Assembly: GCA_004144185.1 (NCBI GenBank)
Contig: SEFP01000001.1
Span: forward strand, 434,001 to 498,000
Source of the DNA: Sphingobacteriales bacterium
Lineage (GTDB): Bacteria; Bacteroidota; Bacteroidia; Chitinophagales; Chitinophagaceae
Direction: 5' to 3'
Length of the DNA stretch: 64,000 nt
Shown here: piece after piece, positions 25,901 to 34,645 of the stretch
How positions within the stretch are numbered: position 1 is the stretch's first letter
How the letters are laid out: each line of letters starts with the position of its first letter
Notes under the pieces: model-generated
Database searches by the model: none
Told to the model about the DNA's origin: nothing
What the model saw: only the letters and a program-made list of their open reading frames with translations
Position numbers and translations under genes: made by a program

Positions 25901-26461
25901 GTCGCTTTCGGTGCCTTCGAGTTTTTGCTTGGCTTCTTTTTTCCGTGTTTTGTAGATGGAGATGCCGGCAGCCTGTTCGAGCATCCGGCGGCGGCTGCCT
26001 TCTTTGTCTTTGATGATATCATCCACCATGCCCAGTTCGATGATGGCGTAGGAATCGTTGGAGACGCCGGTGTCGAGAAAGAGGTTGTGGATGTCTTTGA
26101 GCCGGCAGGCAACGTCGTTGAGCCGGTATTCGCTTTCGCCGCTTTTATAAAACCGCCGGGTAATGGTGACCGTCGTAAACTCAGTAGGCAGCAGCCCGCG
26201 GGTATTTTCGAAGGTGAGACTGACCTCGGCCATTCCGGAACGGGCGCGGGTGCGGGAGCCGTTGAAGATGAGATCTTCGAGGTTGTCGGACCGGAGGGAT
26301 TTGATTTTATGTTCGCCGATCACCCAGCGGATGGCATCGACGATATTAGACTTCCCGCAACCATTGGGACCGACGACGCCAGTGATGGGGTGATCGAGCA
26401 GGACCTGGGTTTTATCAGCAAAAGACTTAAAACCTTTAATGTCGAGGGATTTTAAACGCAA
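22916..26461 (-). CDS. smc: Chromosome segregation ATPase SMC
   Basis: A condensin subunit of 1181 residues. The N-terminal head has Walker A GPNGCGKSN within the first 40 residues. Two long coiled coils (about 170-500 and 670-1010, rich in Gln, Glu, Ala and Leu) flank the hinge (about 520-640, EGYPESIKFL onward). The C-terminal head holds the signature LSGGEKTLT and Walker B FCILDEVDAPLDD. It compacts and organises the chromosome. The frame runs to a TTG at 26554. The TTG at 26461 (reading RLKSLDIKGFKSFAD) is preferred because a TAAATTTG box lies 28 bases upstream. scpA and scpB are not adjacent. Confidence 0.96.
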   Translation of the reverse strand: MRLKSLDIKGFKSFADKTQVLLDHPITGVVGPNGCGKSNIVDAIRWVIGEHKIKSLRSDNLEDLIFNGSRTRARSGMAEVSLTFENTRGLLPTEFTTVTITRRFYKSGESEYRLNDVACRLKDIHNLFLDTGVSNDSYAIIELGMVDDIIKDKEGSRRRMLEQAAGISIYKTRKKEAKQKLEGTESDLSRIDDLLFEIGNNLRSLENQARKAERYLQIRTDYKASSIELAKASLEHFNDQYQTLNTQSSNEAFRKAQLDEAIAQSEAALETDKALLLTQEASLNALQKAFNELIADIRHRESEHKLASQRKTHLEERTQSLTRFLAGADDQLRELTRAMDASGSQQLEAEQTLTDLRTELDALRATLDTVRKHFDAKKTAVQQLRDEQSRIQRSSFDAEKRLALAEATQTNLQRNWQQLEDETAHRHSQLERLRAEQQQAQQQEAQKKETLSELRTRQEAIQTQLTTAQDQLEGVRTELADANRTLDARRNEYALLKNLVDSLEGYPESIKFLKKNPAWSTNAPLLSDIFIVAPAYRKALESVLEPYLNYYIVAHLEEAVAAIRLLETSKKGKANFFLLDRMTALNTPAEADLPACLPEGSVAALDVVEVDYQYAPVVSQLLRNVYICPDETVPTDLPDITVVAQNGGFRSQPLSAHGGSVGAFEGNKIGRAKNLERLAADVASHTTQTNTLRERQTALQTEIAGYRTALSDRSLQQVQEEINRLHNTASNAGSRAEQLEQLAQSTTRRMDDLTQQLSGNDAALEAARVEMQQVRTTLEALSGTVATAQDAFAQVEREYNQANTTYNAHTIRLHQQQSRIEQLKQEAGFRASQRTSLQEQIATSTRDQADSQRRIAEMDMLLATESAALAVQNQLRQTQEAELKHTETGYYELRNQVSSAETSLSQQRREKETADTMLMAVREKLSEMKLQLAGMKERMQVEFKVDLDTILEEARNTTLPLDELQAETDRLKKRLDTMGEVNPMAIEAYTEMKARHDFIAEQKGDLVSARDSLLATIEEVENTANSKFKETFDQVREHFITVFKALFSEADNADLRLTDESNLSESGIEIYAQPKGKKPSTLTQLSGGEKTLTSTAFLFAIYLIKPAPFCILDEVDAPLDDANVGKFTNMIRKFSDNSQFIIVTHNKQTMAAVDVIYGVTMQEPGVSKLVPVDFRSLSEQA

Positions 26462-26488
26462 AGCAGCGGGAGACCTTTTAGAAGAACG

Positions 26489-26496
26489 CAAATTTA
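26489..26496 (-). promoter_or_regulatory. -7 box for smc
   Basis: Exact minus-strand TAAATTTG. It lies inside the longer smc reading frame and so argues for the TTG start at 26461. Confidence 0.55.
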
Positions 26497-26677
26497 ATCG
26501 TTTCGCTTGCCGAATCACAGCGTTAGAACTAAAGCCTCTTTGGAAATCAAGCAATGATTGTGAGGCTGAGGTCAGTTACGTGAATAATCGATTCAATGTG
26601 CTTTTAAGGTCGCTTAATAATTTGAAAAACCTATGTGTATTTTTGAGTGATGCAGCTGCACCAACAGCAAGATACCA

Positions 26678-27247
26678 ATGGGAGTATTTGACAAGATCAA
26701 AAGAATGATGGGATTATTTTGACGAGCTCAAAACACGAACAGACGAGTATGCCGGGTTATAGAATGGAACCCTCAATGGGATAGAGCGGCTCCAATGCCA
26801 CAAGTCTTTTCAAATGGGAGCAGAATATTCTTAGTATACCTCATCAACGAGCCGGAGCCCAATCAAGACGGGGCTTCTATCTATATGGTTGATCATGTAA
26901 GTGAGACGAACTACCCGTTAGCACTTGTCGAGTTTAGCGAACATACCTTTCGTTTTGGAATGGCAAATGATGAAGTTTTTAGCGGGCTTCCTCTCTCGAA
27001 CAAGGGTCTTGAAAGTTACAAAGCACACACAATCGAAAATTCAACCTGGATAGAAGAGATCAAAGCGATTCATAAGGTTCATCCCTATTACAGCGCTGAT
27101 CGTTGGAAGGCCCAAAAGCACTTCTCCTTATTGTTCCATGATCAAATACTTGAGGTAATTGCCACCGGATATCATGTTGATCTATTCAAAACGACCTTTG
27201 GACAACTAGCGATAGAGGTAGCAAATCGGATGAACAAACGAGCCTGA
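26678..27247 (+). pseudogene. Frameshifted hypothetical gene, AT-rich
   Basis: An intact frame runs from the ATG at 26795 to 27247 (150 residues). Coding sense continues upstream in the same frame as EWNPQWDRAAP and, after two shifts, back to an ATG at 26678 (MGVFDKIKRMMGLF). An extra T in the TTTT run at 26717-26720 throws the frame into DELKTRTDEYAGL, and a missing base near 26758-26762 restores it. The joined product would be about 190 residues, soluble, and rich in Phe, His and Asn. No family was recognised. Base composition is clearly more AT-rich than the neighbours and TTCCGGAA is absent, so recent transfer is likely. Sequencing error is the alternative. Confidence 0.6.
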
Positions 27248-27427
27248 CGGCTATCAAAGATCCCTGGACTTGAATCCTGCCAACAAAAACGCCCGGACGA
27301 TTCTAAACCAGAACGACTAGCGAACAATTCCGCTCCCAGACCGATGCCTCTGGATTCCGGATCTTCCCAAACGCAGAAAACCACCTCCTGAGAGATGGTT
27401 TTCCGGAACGATAGGTTCACTGATTGC

Positions 27428-30400
27428 TTACTGAATCACCAGCTTGGCGGTATACAGTTTCCGCGAGTGAATGCGGATGAGGTAAGTACCGGGTGGTAGA
27501 TCCTGATGCAGCAGCGAGAAGCGGTTGTTGTTGATGTTTTTAGACTGGTAGATCATCTGACCGGTCGCATCCAGCACATCAATCTGATCAATCGGATACG
27601 GCGACTCGATAATGCTGTGACTGCCGGCAACGGCCGGATTAGGATAGACACTCACCGTATTCTGCCCGGTTTCGTTCCGGTGAATCTGAATCGTTTCCGA
27701 AAAGGTTGTTTTACCGTCCGGTGCCGTCAGTTGCAGCCGGTAATAATTCTGGCCATCTGCCGGCGTTTCGTGCTGGTAGGCATACGACCCGTTCAAAGCC
27801 GGTTGCGGCGCGGTCCGATACAACGAGCCAAAGGTTTTTCCATCGGTGCTGTGTTGCAGCTCATACGCAACTACGGTTCCGGTCTCAGCATTTTCCCAAT
27901 GGAGCAGATTGGCGGCGCCTGCGACCGTTCCGGAAAACTGAAGCAAGTTGCTTGCAAGCGCCTGACCGTTGAGCATCTGAAACGATACGCGGTTGGATAC
28001 TTCGTTGTACGAGTCATTGGTAAACAACACCACGAAATAGTTGCCCGGCTGCCGGGGCATGGCCGTATCCGGAAGATTGCGCGCACCGGCCGGCAGCCCA
28101 TTGATATATGTGTATGAAATCAGCGGGTCTATGTTTGGGTTATCGCCCTGATGGTACACGCCCAGCCAGTCTTTCGGATTGCCTGGCCCATCCACCCAAG
28201 TAGCCGAAATGTACTCGCCCAGGTTGTAGATGGTTTTGTTGGTCGTAAGCGTAGTGATGGTGTCGCCCACCGAGAAGTACACACGGGGACTGGCTTCAAA
28301 CCATTTGTCGCGGATGAGATAGGTCGCGAAATAATAGCCTTTGGCTAGTGGCTTCATCACCACCTTTCCGGATGTACCGGTTTTGTAGCTCCAGATCACG
28401 GAGGGCGATGTGCCGGTGCCGGTACCCGGTGTCATGCCTACCTTGTACACGCCGATCCAGTCGTTGGTTAACGTAGGGGCATTGCTGAAGGCGATGCGGA
28501 TGCTGTCTGTTTTCCGGTATCCGGTGCTATCCGAGCTGAGCGTAACGGCCGGACCATAGTAAAACGCTTTGCGCGGGGCTACTTCATTGGTATAGCCATT
28601 GTCGCCAAAATAGGCTACGTAATATTCATCCGCATCCGTCAGCACATACTTCTTGATGCCATTGGTCCCGTTGGTGTATTCAAACTTCGTGTACTGATTG
28701 CCGGTTTTGTCACGCTTGTAAATCCCAATCCAGGCCTGTGCATTGGTAGGACCGTTGCTAAAGGTGACCCGTACGGTATCGCCTATCCGGTAGTGCGTGG
28801 TATCGAGCGCCAGGGCCGGATTAACCACCACACTGTTGTACACCTTGAATGAATCGGTATTGGACCAGGCCGACCAGTTTAAATTCCGGTCGCGGTGCCG
28901 GACCCGCACATAATGCCGGCCGTTGGGCAACGCCCCGCTGGCAATGGTGTACTGCGTAATATCGACGCCCAGATTCACATCGGCAGTGGTATCCGGATTT
29001 TGTCCGACCACTTTCCCAAACAAATCTTCATAATGCCGGTAGCTGCTTTTCTCCACCACGGAAAAATTGCGGTCGAGGGCCACCTGAAACTCCGTAGAGT
29101 TGAGCAGTTCACTACTGGCCGTCTGAAACGCGCTGCCGGAAAGGGTGAGCGGCAGTTGCAGTGAATCCGGAAATGCATTGGTAATAGAAGGCTTCGCGGG
29201 TGCGGGCAGGCCGGCGTAATGGTGAAAGGAATCGATCACCACATTGTTTTTAAGTCCATAGACACTACCGATGGAATAGGTCGTGACGTTGAATTTCTGG
29301 CTGACCATATCTACATCTACAAGCTGGTAGGCCCAGTTGGAGATGGTTTTCTGAACATCATCAAAGTTTTGCTCTGTAGCCATGCCCCAGTACTGGTCCC
29401 AGGCGGTGCCACCGGAGATCACATTATAGGCCGGCACATCCTTCATCTGGCCCCGTGCATACAGGTGATGGTGGGCACCGACGTGCAATACAAATTTGGG
29501 CGACGTCATGCAATACGGCACGACCGTATTCCGGATCCAGGGCGAAATATCGCCGACGTATTGCTCGGCCTGATACGGGCGGTGGGCAATGGTAACGATC
29601 CATTTTACGGCCGGGTCTGCATTGGCACTGTCGATCACCCGTTTGATCCAGTTGAACTGGGTGGTGCTGGTGTTTTCCGTATTCAGGTACGCGATCACCA
29701 CGTTGCCCGCCTGAAACGAATAGTAATCTTCGCTTCCGGAATAAATGCCTTTGTACTGCATACTATCCAGCAAGAAGTGCCGGTAGTAGGCTTCCATTTT
29801 CAGCGTACCGTAGGTTTCGTGGTTGCCAACAGCGGTCTGGATCGGAAGCTCGCCCGACAGGTAGCGCGATTTCTTCAGATGCACATACTCGTAGTGGTCC
29901 AGTGTACCTACATCCACCTGATCGCCCATGTTGAGTAGAAACGACACCGAATCGTTGTAATCGGGACCGTACAGTTCCAGTAGCTTGCGACGGGCGGCTA
30001 CCATCAGCGAGTCATAGCGAGGCTGGGCTTTGATCTGGTTATCGCCCAGGATCAGAAACCGAAGCCGGCCGCCGGCATTGGGCGCAGCACCCGGTGTGGG
30101 CAGGGTCCGGAAGGAATGCACGGTACTGGAATCGGTTGCGCTTACAATCCGGTAATAGTACTTCGTGGCCGGCTGGAGCCCCCGCAGTTTTACGGTGTGG
30201 TAAAAATAATTGTTGCTGTACCCGACATCGGTCATCGTATCCGTTGTACCCGGAACAGTGGTGGTAAGGTTGGTTATGCTGGTGCCATACCGAACGATCG
30301 GTGTACCGCCGGTAGCCATCTTCCAGTTCACGCCAACAGAAGACGGGGTAATGGCTTGCAGGTATGGGTCCAGCGTCTGGGCAGGCAGCAGTGACGGGGT

Positions 30401-30448
30401 CAGCAGCAGTGCAGTCAGAATCCGCAACTGCTTGAAAAACACGATCAT
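27428..30448 (-). CDS. Secreted purple-acid-phosphatase-like phosphoesterase, T9SS cargo
   Basis: A 1006-residue exported protein. A signal peptide precedes a fibronectin-like purple acid phosphatase N-domain (about 25-115). A calcineurin-like metallophosphoesterase domain follows with GDNQ, GDQVD, GNHET and the later HRPY and GAHHHLY metal-site blocks (about 125-400). Several beta-sandwich repeats come next, each with YRIGD.VRV.FSNGPTN..AWIGIYK-like sequence. The C-terminal 75 residues (VSVYPNPAVAGS to KLVIQ) are a type IX sorting domain, so it is probably surface-anchored or released. The likely role is extracellular phosphate release. The ATG at 30448 is chosen over a TTG at 30475. Confidence 0.9.
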   Translation of the reverse strand: MIVFFKQLRILTALLLTPSLLPAQTLDPYLQAITPSSVGVNWKMATGGTPIVRYGTSITNLTTTVPGTTDTMTDVGYSNNYFYHTVKLRGLQPATKYYYRIVSATDSSTVHSFRTLPTPGAAPNAGGRLRFLILGDNQIKAQPRYDSLMVAARRKLLELYGPDYNDSVSFLLNMGDQVDVGTLDHYEYVHLKKSRYLSGELPIQTAVGNHETYGTLKMEAYYRHFLLDSMQYKGIYSGSEDYYSFQAGNVVIAYLNTENTSTTQFNWIKRVIDSANADPAVKWIVTIAHRPYQAEQYVGDISPWIRNTVVPYCMTSPKFVLHVGAHHHLYARGQMKDVPAYNVISGGTAWDQYWGMATEQNFDDVQKTISNWAYQLVDVDMVSQKFNVTTYSIGSVYGLKNNVVIDSFHHYAGLPAPAKPSITNAFPDSLQLPLTLSGSAFQTASSELLNSTEFQVALDRNFSVVEKSSYRHYEDLFGKVVGQNPDTTADVNLGVDITQYTIASGALPNGRHYVRVRHRDRNLNWSAWSNTDSFKVYNSVVVNPALALDTTHYRIGDTVRVTFSNGPTNAQAWIGIYKRDKTGNQYTKFEYTNGTNGIKKYVLTDADEYYVAYFGDNGYTNEVAPRKAFYYGPAVTLSSDSTGYRKTDSIRIAFSNAPTLTNDWIGVYKVGMTPGTGTGTSPSVIWSYKTGTSGKVVMKPLAKGYYFATYLIRDKWFEASPRVYFSVGDTITTLTTNKTIYNLGEYISATWVDGPGNPKDWLGVYHQGDNPNIDPLISYTYINGLPAGARNLPDTAMPRQPGNYFVVLFTNDSYNEVSNRVSFQMLNGQALASNLLQFSGTVAGAANLLHWENAETGTVVAYELQHSTDGKTFGSLYRTAPQPALNGSYAYQHETPADGQNYYRLQLTAPDGKTTFSETIQIHRNETGQNTVSVYPNPAVAGSHSIIESPYPIDQIDVLDATGQMIYQSKNINNNRFSLLHQDLPPGTYLIRIHSRKLYTAKLVIQ

Positions 30449-30811
30449 AAAGGGGAGGAGTAAGGAAGGCCGCAAAAGTCAGCGACTCATGTAGCCACAG
30501 TGTCAACAGCAGCTTACCAAATCGTTACGAACGGGCCGGACGCCAGATTTTACGATCCAACTTCTACTTGAACCCCCTTGCTAAAATATCCGGAACGACA
30601 CCCATTCAAGGAATCGTTCCGTTTCCTCACATCAGGCATTTGGCGACTTCAATAGGTCCTTCATTAAAATTGATGCTTTTGCGTATTTAAAAAAGTACTT
30701 TTATAGCACAGGATTGTCCTGAGCTTTTTGGTAGTCCGATGGGTTCACCTCCGAAACCGGTGGCCGGGCCCGTAAAAATCCAGGACAGCTGCTTCTTTTT
30801 TTCTTTGTATT
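30449..30811. other. Intergenic region with possible structured leader
   Basis: 363 bases. On the minus strand a GACTTTTG box (30473-30480) serves the phosphatase gene. On the plus strand a TTTTG...TACTTTTA promoter-like pair near 30676-30704 precedes about 105 bases of leader. TGTCCTG in that leader (about 30714-30720) can pair with CAGGACA (about 30781-30787), enclosing a GC-rich segment. No reading frame is convincing, and no known riboswitch class was recognised. Confidence 0.35.
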
Positions 30812-32716
30812 ATGGGTTCAAACGATCTCTCCTCGCCTGACCAAGTGCCGGATGCTGCTGTTACAAATGCATCGGCTGGCCTTGCTGTTCCCTACCGTTC
30901 GTTTCCGGATCATCCGGATCCCAACTTTGAAAAATATGCCCGTAAAGAATTGGGTGTACGGCGCTATGTACCGGCGCAAGTAGAGCTGGCAACGCTGGCC
31001 CGGAGCACTGCCGTTACGACGGGTCTTGCCCCCTACAGCGGCTCCTGGACAGGGTGGGAGGCGGCGCATTTGCTTCGCCGTACCGGATTTGGTGTGACGC
31101 TGGCCGCCATCAATGCGGTATTGACTCAAACCGTTGGTGATGCCGTGGATACCCTTACAACGGTAACCCAGCAACCGTCCTTGCCTTCTGCAACGCCGCT
31201 CAACTACTATCAAAGCCAGCTGCCCGACTCTTCCGGAGTGGCCCTGGGCAGTTCCTGGACCGGAACCAATCTGGGTTATGCCACCGGCAGCAGCGACAGT
31301 ACGCTGGATCTGTACCGGATCTACAGCCTGCGACGCTGGATGTGGGGCGTGTATCTGAACGACGGCTCCAGCATCCGCGAAAAGATGACGCAGTTCTGGT
31401 TTCATTTCATTCCGGCCAGTTCAGATGATGTGAATGGGGCCGCCAGCAATTCCGGAACGATCTGTCACGACTACTTTGCGTTGCTACGGGCCAATGCCAC
31501 CGGCAATTTCTTTACCCTGATCCAGGCCATTACCAAGTCGCCGGCCATGCTGGTGTACCTGGGAGGCCAAAACAGCACGGCCAGTGCGCCCAACGAAAAT
31601 TTTGCACGTGAGTTGCTGGAATTGTTTACGCTCGGTAAGGTGCCGACGCAGAACTATACCGAACCGGATATCCAGGCCGCCGCAAAGGTCTTTTCCGGCT
31701 GGCGCGTAACCAGTTTCAACAGCCCGTATCCGTTTGCAGTGGCGTTCAACAATACCTACCACAATAAAACCGCTAAAACCTTTTCAGCCTTTTTCGGCAA
31801 CAGCACCATTTCCAGTCAGACGACCGGGACTACTACTGCTCAGGCTGCGTACAATGCCACCGAGTTTGATCAGTTTTTCAATCTGCTGTTTACCCAACAG
31901 GCCACTACAATCGCCCGGTATGTGTGTCGGCGCCTGTACCGGTTTTTTGTTTATTACGACATCGATGCTACGGCTGAAACGAATATCATCGCGCCTCTGG
32001 CTACGTTGTTTATCAACTCCAACTGGGAGATTTTACCGGTCCTGAAAACGCTGCTAAAAAGCGAGCATTTCTTTGACATGGCCAACCGCGGCGTGATGAT
32101 TAAAAGCCCGCTGGACCTGGTCGCCGGTTCGCTGCGCACATTCGGCTTGGATCTGACGCCTGCCAGCACCACCACGACTCCTATGCTGGATCAGTATTAT
32201 ATCTGGAAATATTTTGAAGATTATTGCGCCAACAATCTGGAGCAGGGTATCTGCAATGTTCCTAATGTATCCGGGTGGAAAGCCTTTTACCAGACACCCG
32301 CGTTTTATCAGAACTGGATTAACTCCAATACCATTCAGAAGCGGTATTCAATGTTGACGACGCTGACTACTGTCAATGGCTTTACCATAGGGGTCAGTGG
32401 GGGTACCAATAAGATCGTAAAGATGAACTTTCCGGGATTTGTGGCGCAGTTCCCAAGTACGGTTGCACCGGATCCGGATTTACTGATGGATGCTGTGATT
32501 CAGCTGCTGTTGCCGATTGATTTACCGGCCAGCCAGAAAGCCAGTATCAAAGTCCGGACGCTACTCAACAACCAAGTGACCAACAGCTACTGGACCGGCA
32601 TCTGGAATACCTATGTCAGTACGCCCGGCAATACAACTAACGCCAACCAAGTTCGGGACCGGTTTCGGGCACTGCTGGTAGAACTGATCGGCCTGGCTGA
32701 ATATCAATTGATGTAA
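30812..32716 (+). CDS. DUF1800 domain protein
   Basis: A 634-residue protein with the DUF1800 hallmark HLLRRTGFG near residue 87. Further blocks are MTQFWFHFIP, NENFARELLELFTLGKV, DIQAAAKVFSGWR and NVSGWKAF. No signal peptide is evident in the first 60 residues, which are Pro- and Asp-rich. It is 15 bases upstream of a DUF1501 gene. The two families are almost always paired in Bacteroidota, Planctomycetota and Pseudomonadota, with no proven function; a role in handling an extracellular polymer has been guessed. The pairing is seen here, the role is not. Confidence 0.9.
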   Translation: MGSNDLSSPDQVPDAAVTNASAGLAVPYRSFPDHPDPNFEKYARKELGVRRYVPAQVELATLARSTAVTTGLAPYSGSWTGWEAAHLLRRTGFGVTLAAINAVLTQTVGDAVDTLTTVTQQPSLPSATPLNYYQSQLPDSSGVALGSSWTGTNLGYATGSSDSTLDLYRIYSLRRWMWGVYLNDGSSIREKMTQFWFHFIPASSDDVNGAASNSGTICHDYFALLRANATGNFFTLIQAITKSPAMLVYLGGQNSTASAPNENFARELLELFTLGKVPTQNYTEPDIQAAAKVFSGWRVTSFNSPYPFAVAFNNTYHNKTAKTFSAFFGNSTISSQTTGTTTAQAAYNATEFDQFFNLLFTQQATTIARYVCRRLYRFFVYYDIDATAETNIIAPLATLFINSNWEILPVLKTLLKSEHFFDMANRGVMIKSPLDLVAGSLRTFGLDLTPASTTTTPMLDQYYIWKYFEDYCANNLEQGICNVPNVSGWKAFYQTPAFYQNWINSNTIQKRYSMLTTLTTVNGFTIGVSGGTNKIVKMNFPGFVAQFPSTVAPDPDLLMDAVIQLLLPIDLPASQKASIKVRTLLNNQVTNSYWTGIWNTYVSTPGNTTNANQVRDRFRALLVELIGLAEYQLM

Positions 32717-32731
32717 CCTTCCGGAACTTCC

Positions 32732-34621
32732 ATGAATCGCAAGACCTTTCTACAAAACGCATCGCTCCTGTCTATTCCGCTGGTCTTGAAAGGACTTCCG
32801 GTTTTCGCAGGCAACACCCTCAATCATCCCTGGTTGCAATCGCTGGCTAAAACGGCTAACAGTTGCGGCAAGGTGCTGGTGATCATTCAGCTCAATGGCG
32901 GCAACGATGGTCTGAACATGGTGATTCCGCTCGATAAAATGAGCGAACTGAACACCGCGCGTCCCGGTCTGTACATTCCGGCGGCCAATACGCTCAGCCT
33001 TACCAATAATGCTACCACAGGACTGCATCCGGCCATGAGCGGGCTGCAAAGTCTGTACAATTCCGGAAAAGCAACCATCATACAGGGCGTTACCTACAGC
33101 AATCCCAGCTACAGCCACTTTACGGCACAGGATATCTGGTTTTCATCACCGGCCACCAGTGCTACCACCGTTGATACCGGCTGGATGGGCCGCAGTCTGG
33201 ACCAGACGTATCCGGGATATCCCAACGGGTATCCCAATACCACAGCACAGGATCCACTGGCGATCCAGATCGGCGGCTCTCTGCCGCTGATGTTGCAGGG
33301 CGGTAACGTTAATATGGCATACAATGTGCCCAGCAATGCAGCACTAACCAGTGTAGCCACCGGCAGCGCCGCTCCTGCGCCGGCCTCCGACTACGGCACC
33401 GAGCTTACGTTTGTCCGGCTGATGCAGCAACAAAGCAATGCCTATCAGAGCCGGATTTCGGCAGCTTATACTGCCACCAATGGCTTTTCCCACTCGGCCC
33501 TTTATACCACGGCTTCCGGAAGTGGTTATACCATTGCTTCCAACAGCCTGGCCGACCAGCTTAAGACCGTTGCGCGACTCATCGGCGGCGGGCTTACCAC
33601 ACAGGTCTATGTGGTGAATCATCCCGACAGCTTTGACACGCACGTCAACCAGAATGCAAGCGGCTCGGTCACGACCGGATCGCATGCCAACTCGCTCGCC
33701 CGGCTGTCCAATGCCATTGCTGGTTTTATGGCCGATATCCAGACGATGGGCAAGCAGAACCTGGTGGCCGGGATGACCTTTTCGGAATTTGGCCGCCGCA
33801 TCATCAGCAATACGTCGCAGGGTACCGATCACGGTGCAGGCGCACCGGTACTATTATTTGGCGCGATGCTCAACGGTGGCATGGTAGGAACTTCGCCCAA
33901 TTTACCTACTACGCCAACAGCTTCGTCACAGGTTCCGCTTCAGCACGACTTCCGGCAGCTGTATGCGTCGATCCTGCAGGAGTGGATGTGCGTATCGGCA
34001 TCTGACTCGCAAAGCATCCTCAACACCAGCAGTACCACCAACACGCCACTCGGACTGTTCCGGACCACCCAATTGCCGGTGGAAGGCATTGAACTGACGG
34101 CCACCTGGCAGGGTCACCTGGCTCAGGTAGACTTCATGGCCTACAACAACAGCCATTTTGATCGATTTGCCGTGGAGCGCAGTACCGATGGGCGCGATTT
34201 TGAGCGGGTGGGCCTAATGCGCCGGATAGACAGTCAACTGAGCGCCCAGCCGTATCGCTACACCGAAGGCCGCATTGATGCCCCAACCGTTTTCTATCGC
34301 GTGGTGGGCTTGGGCTATCAGAATCCGGTATATTCAAGAACCGTGGAGCTGACCAATGGTGCGCGTGCGCAGGCTGTGCAGATGTATCCCAATCCGGCAA
34401 CGGACTTTACTGTGTACGTAGACTTCCTCAAAGACGTGCAGGGGATGGTAGCCATAGAACTGTACGACATGCGTGGCAGCCGGATTTTCATGGACACACG
34501 CACGCCGCAAAATCGCCGGTTGAAACTTGTGTTTCCCGACATGTTTGGCACGTATACGCCGTACATTTTGCGGGTGCAGTGGGAGAGCGAAGACGTGCGG
34601 GAGCAAATTTTGTTTGTCTAA
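32732..34621 (+). CDS. DUF1501 domain protein with T9SS sorting domain
   Basis: A 629-residue protein. The N-terminus MNRKTFLQNASLLSIPLVLKG resembles a Tat-type signal (RK-T-FL). The DUF1501 domain has LVIIQLNGGNDGLNMVIP, YSHFTAQDIWFS, TGWMGR, SFDTHVNQ and the metal-site-like EFGRR..SN..GTDHGAGAP of the alkaline-phosphatase-like superfamily. From about residue 450 come beta-sandwich sequence and a type IX C-terminal domain (VQMYPNPATDFTVYV). A fusion of DUF1501 to a T9SS tail suggests outer-surface delivery. It forms an operon with the DUF1800 gene. Confidence 0.9.
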   Translation: MNRKTFLQNASLLSIPLVLKGLPVFAGNTLNHPWLQSLAKTANSCGKVLVIIQLNGGNDGLNMVIPLDKMSELNTARPGLYIPAANTLSLTNNATTGLHPAMSGLQSLYNSGKATIIQGVTYSNPSYSHFTAQDIWFSSPATSATTVDTGWMGRSLDQTYPGYPNGYPNTTAQDPLAIQIGGSLPLMLQGGNVNMAYNVPSNAALTSVATGSAAPAPASDYGTELTFVRLMQQQSNAYQSRISAAYTATNGFSHSALYTTASGSGYTIASNSLADQLKTVARLIGGGLTTQVYVVNHPDSFDTHVNQNASGSVTTGSHANSLARLSNAIAGFMADIQTMGKQNLVAGMTFSEFGRRIISNTSQGTDHGAGAPVLLFGAMLNGGMVGTSPNLPTTPTASSQVPLQHDFRQLYASILQEWMCVSASDSQSILNTSSTTNTPLGLFRTTQLPVEGIELTATWQGHLAQVDFMAYNNSHFDRFAVERSTDGRDFERVGLMRRIDSQLSAQPYRYTEGRIDAPTVFYRVVGLGYQNPVYSRTVELTNGARAQAVQMYPNPATDFTVYVDFLKDVQGMVAIELYDMRGSRIFMDTRTPQNRRLKLVFPDMFGTYTPYILRVQWESEDVREQILFV

Positions 34622-34645
34622 GAAGTTCCCCATCCATCAGCCACT

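Noticed and set aside
24797-26455. A 552-codon open frame antisense to smc, and others of 150-430 codons opposite dppIII, atpA and the phosphatase
   Set aside because: All mirror strong genes in a fixed frame relation. They show Phe/Gly/Ile-rich shadow composition and no family motifs.
30727-30780. tRNA-like or riboswitch-like segment around GGGTTCACCTCC
   Set aside because: The T-loop invariant A58 is missing, no acceptor or anticodon arms form, and no known riboswitch core was recognised.
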